Assembly (NCBI GenBank): GCA_036346205.1
Contig: JARFJB010000896.1
Coordinates: forward strand, 504,001-568,000
Reading direction: 5' to 3'
DNA from: Vesta saturnalis
Taxonomy: Eukaryota; Arthropoda; Insecta; Coleoptera; Lampyridae
Length of the DNA stretch: 64,000 nucleotides
The notes under the pieces are model-generated. The model worked only from the letters and a program-made list of their open reading frames with translations, ran no database searches and was not told the DNA's origin. Position 1 is the stretch's first letter. The number at the start of each line of letters is the position of its first letter. Shown in pieces: positions 23,740 through 33,736 of the stretch. The position numbers and the translations under genes were made by a program.

Positions 23740-23961
23740 ATGGAATTAGCAGTATTAAACCAAAGCACCTATTACAAACCCTTTAAAAATGTGTGTGACC
23801 TCGAGATACCGAAAAAGTATAAAGTGAGTGTGGCTTTAATTAGTACTAAGTACGGTGAACGTATAGTGTGTTACGTGCCAATAAGGCAGAGACAACAAAT
23901 TAAAGAATGCCGGGGCTCAGTTCGCCAGAGGCACTGGATGCGTGGGTGTGTCTATTATTAA
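23740..23961 (+). CDS. Small unknown protein, 73 aa
   Basis: The ATG lies 11 bp after the predicted transcription start. The protein begins MELAVLNQSTYYKPFKNVCD, continues LEIPKKYKVSVALISTKYGE, and ends basic. The first ~45 residues resemble short proteins scattered in insect genomes beside repeats (pattern: positions I/L, KY, TKYG, RIV); the end looks unrelated, as if truncated by a junction. Function unknown. Probably part of a mobile element rather than a host gene. Confidence 0.35.
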   Translation: MELAVLNQSTYYKPFKNVCDLEIPKKYKVSVALISTKYGERIVCYVPIRQRQQIKECRGSVRQRHWMRGCVYY

Positions 23962-26266
23962 AGGATTTAGACAGAGAGAGTTCACTACTCAACCGTAGCT
24001 ATTTACACGACCGTTTTGCTCAGAACGGATCGTGCGTAGGGGGAATAAAAGTTTAAAGTAATTTTGGGCGCCAGGAATCGCCCCAACGGCAGCCCGCGCC
24101 ATTATCCCGACTCCTAAATACACGGTGGTGCAGTGGATGAGTAAGGAACTATAGGAAAAAGGAAGGGAGAAAACAACACCAAACAAAACAACTACAGAAG
24201 TGTAGTAAATGTAAATTTAATAGTAATCTTTGATTACTTTTTCAAAACTGTGTCGAACTTATTCTCACAAAACAAAAAAAATAGATTAACATTTCAATTT
24301 TATAAATGCTACTAAGAGCCCAAGTAATATTACTACGAATCAAAATAACCCCAAAGTTGACCCATATACCAAATAAATAAAAACCAATGTTTATAGTAAT
24401 TTAGCAAGTTGCTGGGTAACTATACGCAACCCAAAACCAATTAATTCTATAGTAAATTTTAAGTAATTAACTGGAAACGTTTCCTTTGCTTAATGAAAGA
24501 CCTTTCATTGTGTGCACTGAAAGAAAACATACATTCTCGCAACCACAAACGTTTTAGATAACACAGAATAGTGACTAACACTTGCTGCAGCTTACACAAA
24601 TAGTTTAATTATTCACTGAAATTATCATATAGATAAGTAATTCTTATTGAAGTTTACAGAAAACATATTATTATTTAATTAATTAACCGCCCATTTAAAG
24701 CGCTGACAATAAAGAGGAGCGATTCGGTTGGTCCGCGTTATTTATTTCTGAGAAAACAAATTCAGTAACCAAATATTTTTAAAGAAAAGGAACCAGAAAT
24801 AAATAATTGAGTCACTAAATCTTCCTCGCAACCTAATTTTGATTAAAAAATCTTTTATGAGAAAAGAAATATTCAATTTTATACAGTAAGAGTAATAATT
24901 TCTACACATGTGATTTAACGTCAATGATACCATGTTGCCACTTCCATTTTCCTAAATTCTCGTGACGTGCATACTTAAATAATGAAACTCGTCTGTTGCG
25001 CAGCTAGTATTTACATTAAAAATAAATGGTAGTGTGAAGCCCAATACGTAACCAATTAACAAGTAGGGCTGTAAATACCACCTCAATCAGATATTGAAAC
25101 TCCCTTAATGGCTTAAGAAGGTTGTAAGGTCCTTTCTTACAATTTTTATATTTTCCGCGGCTAAACTGCAATCGGTCTTTAAATTTAAACTAAAGAGGGG
25201 GGTGGGTTCGTCGGTATCTTTAATCTTAGCTCTACACTGTCCACATAAAATAATTAAAATAAAATGGTTTAAAAATATATTTTCCTATATTATCCAAATC
25301 TAATACATATTCACACTTATTCTAAATCAACTAACATAAACTGTGACAATAATAAACAACTGGAAGTCCTGATTGAGACGGCGGCGTCGGGGCGTCCTTC
25401 CTTCCACTCGCTCGATGCGACAGCTTATTGTTGTCGAAGTCGCTTCTGGAAAATAGATTTTAATACACCCTAGTTACACTCAATAATGACCGTAATATTT
25501 AAATGATTAATAACGTGGTGTTTAATTAATTATTTATGCTGGATACGGCCCTGTCTATAAAAGAAAAGAATTTATAAACAAACTACTGGTTATTCAAAAC
25601 GAGGGTTGCGCGAATCTAGGTCACTAGTGAAAATCGATATCCCGAGTTCATGATAGTACGCATGACGGTTGTACCGGTCTAATTGCGTGCGGCTCTTTAC
25701 CTTTAGTAATTTCTGGAAGACGGACAGGCGCGTATGCTTCGTGAAGCAATTTACTTTCGCGATGTATTATGTTTGAAAATATGACTTATCTTCAGAGGTT
25801 TATTCTCGCATTAAATGTAGACTGGGCGGATTATACAAGTTTGGTTGTATAATTAATATCTGCACGTTATCTGGGGGGATGTAATTTTATGGCGATGATT
25901 TCCTTTATGCAAATGAACGAAATCTCACGTAGATATAACTGAACGTTACTTACTGGTATACGCACAAAACGCGTATTTATTAAAGGCGGTTTATACTTGC
26001 GGAATAAGCTGGTGGAAAACAATTAATTGATTGCTTTCTTGAAATCCAATTACTTAGCGCGTGGGTATCGGTGTACAGTTTTCGGCTACGACAGGTCTTT
26101 GACGGATACTCTACGTTTAATTCGTTTGTGATTACAGGCACTTCGGTCTTTGCCAGCGAGCTGGCGAATTCAGGTGTTTAGAATGTAAGTGAGAGTAAAT
26201 GATAAAAGCTGCAGGTCTATACAGTCCTACTTAGCTCTCGTCGTCAGGTATATGGTGGAGTGGTGA
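23962..26266. other. Intronic stretch, nothing recognised
   Basis: AT-rich with a GC-richer patch from about 25370 (GACGGCGGCGTCGGGGC). A GGGCGCCAGGAATCGCCCC phrase at 24064 looked like a retroelement primer site but no LTR pair was found. Confidence 0.4.
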
Positions 26267-26522
26267 GTGTGATCTCCCGACTACCTCGTGGCTTTTGCCC
26301 GTAGCGGTCTGGGGGTTTTTGTGTGTTTGCATTTGTGATCTCCCGACTACCTCGTGGCTTTGCCCGCTGCTGTCTGGGGGTTTTTGTGTGTTTGCGTTTG
26401 TGATCTCCCGACTACCTCGTGGCTTTTGCCCGTAGCGATCTGGGGGTTGGTGTGTGCTGGTGTTCCCGACTACCTCGTGGCTTTTGCCCGTAGCGGTCTG
26501 GGGGTTGGTGTGTGCTGGTGTT
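26267..26522. repeat. GC-rich tandem repeat, four units of 66, 65, 58 and 58 bp
   Basis: Unit core CCCGACTACCTCGTGGCTTT, then TGCCCGTAGCGGTCTGGGGG, then a GT-rich spacer. Cores start near 26276, 26342, 26406 and 26464. The third and fourth units share a spacer (TTGGTGTGTGCTGGTG) that the first two lack, so the last unit arose by a later duplication. Confidence 0.92.
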
Positions 26523-28217
26523 TGTGAGTACTGAATTAGTCTACAGATTTACGTGTTGTTAATCACAAAGATCGAGGATAGCTATTTACAAAAGATTCGC
26601 GGTGCGCGCTTGCAAATACAGGGAGCTAAACTCGCGGTGGCTATCACTAGGTCTGCGGTGATTTACTTTAACGCAACCGTCACGTGCAGGTTTTCTGGAA
26701 TCGGAGTTAGTCAACCGGACTAACTAATACAGGAGCTGGTGAAACTAACTAACTACTTCTCGGCGGCGGGATGCGTTTACGGGGCGCGTTTTTAAATACC
26801 GATAGATAGAGATCTATAGATAGATATATATTTTTAAGGTGCGCGGCGCGGCTTTTATAGAGGACCCTCGGTAGGCGGTGGTGGCTTCTGTTTGGGGGAA
26901 TCCTATTTGTAATTGGCGGAGATTACTCTGACGTATAAAACTTTCGATGTTTTATGAAATCTACGTTGGAGTGGAAACAAATTAATTTTTGTTGTGCAAT
27001 CAAACGAAATAATGAGAAATATTAAGTTAGGTACTGAGTAATACGGAATACTAAGAAATATTAGATTAAGTTTTGCAGGTGGTTGAATACTAAGAAATCT
27101 TACATTATTTCTTTTACGAGGGCTGATTGTTAAATAATTAATTAATTAAAAAAATTTTGAAGTAATGACTTGCGGTTCGTTACAAGGTAGTACGATATTA
27201 AATCAACCATAGCAACAGCTGTTAACTAGAGGTTATTGATCATATTTGTAGATATCATTTAGTTAAGGTGAGCATTTATACGGGCGTTAACCCTAACAGA
27301 ATTCTATACCTTACTTCATATACAGAAACGGAAGTAGTAAACAAAATAATACAGATAAACTCTCTGACCTTATTGGATGGCGAGAGTTCTTACTCTAATG
27401 GTGGGGTCGCAACCAAAGCAGATGCAGCACTCCCGGTATGATATGTCCAATGGTTTGTTCTAGAGTAGCCAATCCACCTTCCGATTTAAGTTACCGTAAT
27501 GTTACACATGAAGGATAGTAGGTTCGTAAGAAGAATAATGTTTCCTTCTAACTCCGCAAATAAAAAAGGAAGTGTAGGTGAGCACTAAGATAAGAGAGGT
27601 TTACAAGCTTACCACTAAGTTGTACGGCGTGCAATAAATGTGAAAACGATCCTGCTAGGTTCGAATCTAAAGCTTTATACTTGTAGATTGTATGGGTTCC
27701 GTTCCCTAAGAAGGAAGATTTTGAATTAGGACCAAATGAGAAAAACTGTAATTCTTACCCCTTATTTGACACGATTAAATTTTGTTTAAAATCCGCAAAG
27801 CTTGCGATCAATAGGAATAGAAAATTTGGTAGGAATTCCTATTGTTTTGAAATCTTTTACTAGTATCCGAAACAATTTCTTTTATTAGAGAAAGTGTAAA
27901 AGAAATCACAGAATTTTCGTAGCGTCTCCAATATGGCCGAGAAGAAAGTGAAAATTTTGTTTATCAAAATAGAATTTGTGATCTATTAGATGTATATTCA
28001 ATAAACGATTTTCCCATTGGCTATTTGATACATTAAACATCGCCTTCTTACGAGAATTTCGCAAACTAACCTAAAGTATTGGTGTTTACAACCATTGCAT
28101 AGTACAGAGTTTGGCTAGACGCCGACAGATGTCATACTTATTTACTTTTGGTAAAAATTATTAACACTAACCGGATTTTTGTTAAATTACACAACTGAAG
28201 ACATGTAAATTACTGCA
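26523..28217. other. Intronic stretch, nothing recognised
   Basis: Contains GATAGATA-type simple sequence near 26805-26830 and two copies of AATACTAAGAAAT near 27047 and 27087. No gene. Confidence 0.4.
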
Positions 28218-28502
28218 ATGTTTTTCAACACTGAGTGTACGAATTGTGCGTTTAGTACATATCGACAAGAAGTTAAAATAGATAATTGTATAGCAATTAA
28301 CAGTTATGCACAAATGAATTTTTGTATGTTACAAGTGATAGAAACGGATGATGTTAAATGTGTATTACCTCAGCGCCTTTATGAGTATTTCAAAGAAGAA
28401 GCCCGGATTGAAGATTGTAAAACGTTGCTAAACGTGAAGTATGTGATCATAGGTAATTTGGGTGCAGCCGGAACAACAACAAACATAACATTTTATTTTT
28501 AA
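28218..28502 (+). CDS. Small unknown protein, 94 aa
   Basis: Starts MFFNTECTNCAFSTYRQEVK. The second half, LQVIETDDVKCVLPQRLYEY then FKEEARIEDCKTLLN and VKYVIIGNLG, has the character of the C-terminal half of the short insect protein family to which the frame at 23740 may be the N-terminal half (VxLPxRL.... YxxxG). No promoter signals seen. Function unknown. Confidence 0.33.
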   Translation: MFFNTECTNCAFSTYRQEVKIDNCIAINSYAQMNFCMLQVIETDDVKCVLPQRLYEYFKEEARIEDCKTLLNVKYVIIGNLGAAGTTTNITFYF

Positions 28503-29599
28503 TAGCAGTGCTACAACCCCCCCATATGTAAATTACGCATGCTGTAACTAAGATCATTTCTTAAACAGTTTTTAGTCGTAGTATAATTGCGAGCAAGTAA
28601 ATCCGTTATAATGCAAGTAGCAAGGTCCTAAAACTGACGCTCTCCTGAATGTTTGAATTCGTCCGTACTTCCCAATCAAAATTTTTGAACACGCGATTGC
28701 GTTCTGCAAGTGGCACTTTATCTATTGCATTATTATTTTAACAAAAATATAAAACTCCCCCTAAACTGACTCATTTAAATTTTAAACGAACTACTTTTAT
28801 CACTCACAAAACACAATTTGATAGAGCATTCACACTTTTAAAATTGATTGGGGGAAGAAACAAATTTTCAACTTACAATACATAAGATCACGTCTACTTT
28901 AATTAAACCGCAATCATAATGAAAGATAATTTCGCTGTCTCTTTTACGCAGGCCAATGTAGACGTCTATTTATAGCACTCGCTTTATCATGAATGAATGA
29001 AAGTCAGCATTGTTAAGTATCAAACTATAATTTTTACGTTACTAAATTAAAAGTAAATCATATAAACGTGGCCAAAAGTTTTAATTTATATAATGTATGT
29101 AATAATTCAGTTCTTTTGTGTAAAATTAAAAATGATTGTAAAACAAAACTGCAGGTTTATTTCAATGACAAACTCTGATTCAGAACTGTCTCGGGCAGAT
29201 ATTATTTAGTTATATATAATTTATCTCAGACAAACAGTATGCATAAAATGTCATTGTTTATATGAACTTTATATTTCGTGTAGGAAAAAATATTACACTT
29301 ATATCATATTTGTAATTATTTACAATGGAGTTTTGAGTAAAGTATATGTGTTGTAATAAAATCAGTCCTTAGGATTTTGTTTTATATTAATGTACTAAAT
29401 GCAACATGCAGAAATTCGTTTTATATGAAACCTAAATGTAAAGTTACAAAACTACAGGTTTTAATATTTTATTCAGCATTTTCTGGTGCAGATATAAATT
29501 CTAAAAATTTCATTGTTAATATGAACTTATGCAAATTATATTTCGATTTAAAGGATTATTACACTATTTCCTTGCTGTACAAGTTATCACTAATAATTT
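28503..29599. other. AT-rich intronic stretch with diverged duplications
   Basis: Phrases such as AAAACTGCAGGTTT at 29146 and AAAACTACAGGTTT at 29448 recur with GATATAA..., ATTGTTA.ATATGAACTT downstream, suggesting an older ~300-bp tandem duplication. No gene supported. Confidence 0.4.
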
Positions 29600-30135
29600 T
29601 TAAGATTCGGTTTCACATTTTTTCCTGCACTTATTAAATAATTTCAGGCTAATTATATTTTGAATGAAAATTTTATTTAACACTTAAGCTTTTTAACTTT
29701 TAACCGTACTTCGGCTTATCATCACACTTTCTTTATATGTGTGATAGTGTTATTTTACGGTAAATAATAAAGCATAAAAATTAAATATTTATTTAAAACT
29801 GAAAACTACTTTAAATAATTACAAAACTACCTAATTACAAATAAATTAAAGATTGAAATCTCTAACATATTTTAAATGTAACTTGTAAACCTTTGTATTA
29901 TTTCCATAATGTGTTTTTCAAATTATCATTTCACTTTTTAGTATTCATGACTAATCATATATTTGAATGTTAGTTAACAATATTTTTTCACTTTTAACTG
30001 TGGTTCGGTTTATCTTCACACTTTATATATGTGATAGGGATATTTTACGATAAATAATAGAGCATAAAAAATTAAATATTTATTCCAACTAAAAACTACC
30101 TAGTACCTAATTATAAATAAATTAACTTAAATGTC
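29600..30135. repeat. Diverged tandem duplication, unit about 290 bp
   Basis: The block around 29690-29835 (TTTTAACCGTACTTCGG, CACACTTTC, TATGTGTGATAG, TATTTTACGGTAAATAATA, GCATAAAAATTAAATATTTA) recurs at 29985-30125 with the same order and scattered changes. The flanks before each copy also align. Confidence 0.75.
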
Positions 30136-30953
30136 TAAAGTATCTAATACTCTTAACGCATTTTGCGTATTTTTAATGTTCTGTCGCGCAATTTGTAAAT
30201 TCGGGTTTATATAACTATATCAACAGATAAAGAGTAGTTTTATACCAGTGTGTGTATTGCACTCGTGACGAAAATTTTAATTGTAAAGCTAAAGTACTTA
30301 AATTATTAATGTTTACAAACAGTGTTGGGTAGGATCTAGATCAAAGTGATCTAGATCCAGGATCTAGATCCACTAAACGGATCTATCATCTGGATCTAGA
30401 TACTTTGCTCTGCTAGGATCTAGTATCTGGATCTAGATCACATTTTAACAGATCTTTAGTACTTGAATCCAAAGATCCATTAGAATATTTTAAAATGTAT
30501 TTTAAGGGTATTTTGTGAAATTTTTAACTGGCTTGAGGCAACAGAGCTTTATATTTAAAAAATACATTATGCTCCGTTACGACCGTTACATCCGTACCCC
30601 ACAGAGATACATACACATTTACACAATTACCTACTGCTTGAGGCATGTTAAATTCCGAAATAACCAATAATAGAACTATTCATTTCCTTTGTTAATATTT
30701 CCGTCGGTTGTTTTTGTTTCCCAAAGCTACAAAGGCAGGTAATGACAGCTAAGTGCTAATCTAATGACTTAATGAGTAATGACAATGGGGTCATCCATCC
30801 ATTAAAGTAGGTACTTAAGTTCAGTGGAACTGGAATTCCCTGTTGCTAATTTAATCGAACAAAAGGAGGTGTACAAAACCACCAACTTGTCTTCAGTTCT
30901 TAAGAATACGACTTTAAGTAAAGCACATTTGTTAATTGTTAGTTAGATCAACA

Positions 30954-31118
30954 ATGAGTGACGAAGCTGAATTAATGGAAGTTCCGCCAATCTTAAGCGG
31001 TAAATTTTATAAAATTTTATCAAAATGTGACAACAAGATAGTGACCCAGTGTCTAAATTGTCCCGCACAAATACAAGGTCATGTGACTTCAACAGGAAAT
31101 TTTATTCGGCATATGAAC
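30954..31118 (+). CDS. hAT transposase exon 1 (BED zinc finger)
   Basis: MSDEAELMEVPPILSGKFYK, then CDNKIVTQCLNCPAQIQGHV and TSTGNFIRHMN. C-x2-C here pairs with His residues completed by exon 2 (RKHPVTF). Donor GTATGT at 31119; intron 31119-31487 with an acceptor after a long pyrimidine run (TTTTTTCTAG). The intron interrupts the BED finger between its two histidines. Confidence 0.8.
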
Positions 31119-31487
31119 GTATGTATTAATATAGTTTTGGCAGAATTTTAGTATCATTTATTGGATTCTTACGAAATACATCATCTGATATATCAAAACG
31201 TGATTTGTAGACTTAATTTTTCTTATTAAATTCTATATGAATTACGTAAAGTATTTTTGTTACAAAATACTTAGTTTCTCGTGTAAAAGAACGTTTACAA
31301 AAGGTTGAGATTTATTTCTTAAAGTCGCTAATGCATCAAAAACTTTTTAAATGTTTATGATACCTGTATTCATAAAAGATGGGATTCAGTCGCTTTCAAA
31401 ATTGGTGTTATCTAAATTTTGACTGAAACTTGAAGTGACTTCAATCTGAATTTTATAAATTAACATACACTTTCTCCTTTTTTCTAG

Positions 31488-33297
31488 AGAAAGCATCCAG
31501 TAACATTTAGCAAATTCGATGCAGAAAAGACAACAAAAAAAGTAAAACCGAAATTTTATCAATGAAGAATTTCAACAAGACTAACATTTTCAACGATCTA
31601 CCAGTTCTACCACAAAGAACTCGGTTAACAAACTCGTCTTAGATTACATAATTGAAGAGATGAGGCCTATTTGTACAGTCGAAAAACCCGCATTTATTAG
31701 GTTAGTAGAAGGACTTTCTGGCAAAAACCTTGTGACCGAAAAACGCTCAAGAGTAAATTAGAAGAAGAGAAATCAGCAGTTATTGGTGCTGTAATAGAAG
31801 AATTAAATAAAACCAAATACGTCTGTACAACTGCAGATGTTTGGAGCACCAATAACAAAAGTTATCTTGGTATGACTGCACACTTTATCGATAGTAATAG
31901 CTTCCAACGTAAATCTCTTGCATTAAGCTGTAGGCGATTTAAATTTGCACACATTTGACAGAATTGCGGAATTAATAAGTGAAATTCATAACGAATACAA
32001 ATTAAATCTCGGTAAAATTTCAGGAACGGTAACAGATAACGCAAGCAACTTTAATAAAGCTTTTAACGTATTTACTGCTTCTATATGTAATAAGAGCAGC
32101 GATAGCGAATTAACAGAGTTGCAAAATCAAAATGATGTAGATGTTGAATCATTACCTGCTTTTGATACTGACAGTACTTACGTGCTTTTGCCCGAACATT
32201 TTAAGTGTTGTTCGCATACACTCAGCCTAGTAATTACGATAGATGCAGCTAAAGCATTTGAAAACATAAGGTATAAAAAAATGTACGATACTGTTTTTGG
32301 GAAAGCTTATTCTTTATGGAATTTAGTGAGTAGGTCAACTAAGGCGTCGGATCAGTTAGAAAATGTTTGCGGTGTCAAATTGAAAGTTCCTTGTCCTACT
32401 CGTTGGAATTCCATGTATGACGCATGTGTTAAACTAATTAATATTGAAGCAAAATTAAGTGATGTTTGTAAGTTATTAAAATTAGACGTGTTCCAACTGT
32501 CAGATTTTGTGTTTTTAAACGAATGTATTTCTGTTACAAAACCTATAGTCGTTGTAATAGATATTTTACAAGATGAAAAAACTTGTCAGTTAGGTACTGT
32601 TTTGCCAACACTTTTCAAAATTAAAGCTAGCTTAGAAGCAATGACAAAACTAACATTTTGTTCTAAATTAAGAGAATGTTTATTGAACGGCTTTACAAGA
32701 TGTTTCTCTAATATAATGGATATTAAAAATTCTAGTAGTCGACCACACCTGTTATCCACAATTTCTAACACAAAATTTAAATTATGGTGGTTAAAAATTA
32801 CCCCCTTTAAAAATGAAACAGCATTCTGTCAAACGCAATTATTGTGTGAACTTAACAATTCCGGATTTCAAGAAAATCTTAATAATTCAGAATCAGAAAT
32901 TCAGTTCACACTTACTGAAAAAAAATCCTCTGCCACGGACGAATTCTTTGATTTTTTAAAAATAAATACTCAATCGCAAACAACATTTGATTCAGAATGC
33001 ACAAATTATTTTAAAGACACAAGCACTAACTATGAGCAATTAAATATGTACCCTGCTATAAAAGAAATCTTTTTAAAATATAATTTTATACTTCCTTCAT
33101 CTGCCCCCGTTGAAAGGATATTTAGTATGGGTGGACTAATTTTAACTCCTCGTAGGAATAGATTAGGTGATGATATATTTGAGATGCTATTAATTTTAAA
33201 ACAAAATAAGATAATAAAATGTAATTATGTAATGTATACTTATAATAATTTAGATAAATGTCCTTATCCTTATAATTGTATAACAACTATGTGTTAA
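31488..33297 (+). pseudogene. hAT transposase exon 2, disrupted
   Basis: Begins RKHPVTFSKFDAEKTTKKVK and meets a stop at 31561. Degraded frames follow, with TKYVCTTADVWSTNNKSYLG (first catalytic Asp) near 31818. After a frame change near 31940 it is open for 450 codons: SGTVTDNASNFNKAF (second Asp), CCSHTLSLV, CPTRWNSMYDA (RW motif), and the C-terminal dimerisation domain YPAIKEIFLKYNFILPSSAP, VERIFSMGGLILTPRRNRLG. Inactive by at least one stop and one frameshift, but the long open part suggests recent decay. Confidence 0.88.
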
Positions 33298-33736
33298 GTT
33301 AAATTAACAATTAACATTGCAACTTGCAAGTGTAAATGTGTACCTAATACTAATTTTGTAATTTGTAGTGCGTTAAATAATTAATGTCAGTTTTCAATAA
33401 AAACCTATAAAAATTATATTTGCATATTATTTTTCTTAATAATTTAACCTTACGGACTAATATTTGTATTACATGAAAAATGATCATGGGAATGGGAGTA
33501 CTACCCATCAGTAGCAATACTAGCAATTAAAGATAATATTAATAATTAGAAAAATCTCTAAACAATTTTAGGAATGTCTGATCTTTATAAAAGAGCTAGA
33601 TCCCATTTCAAGGATCTTTGATCTTTATCTAGATCCATTTTTACGTACGGATCTTGGATCTTTATCTAGATCAGTTTTTAAAAGTGTGTTTGGATCTGTA
33701 TCTAGATCCTAAATAAATGGATCTTACCCAACACTG

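Larger units (their letters stand above)
30320..33736 (+). mobile_element. hAT-superfamily DNA transposon, 3.4 kb
   Basis: Left end CAGTGTTGGGTAGGATCTAG at 30320; right end, read inward, CAGTGTTGGGTAAGATCC from 33736. These TIRs are typical of hAT elements. Many copies of AGATCC and GATCTAGATC fill the outer ~150 bp at both ends (subterminal repeats, likely transposase sites). Inside is a BED-finger plus hAT-dimerisation transposase. The 8-bp target duplication expected of hAT is absent: TTTACAAA on the left, ATTGCTGC on the right. Confidence 0.93.

Noticed and set aside
24060..24085. GGGCGCCAGGAATCGCCCC as an LTR-retrotransposon primer site
   Set aside because: No LTR pair, gag or pol nearby.
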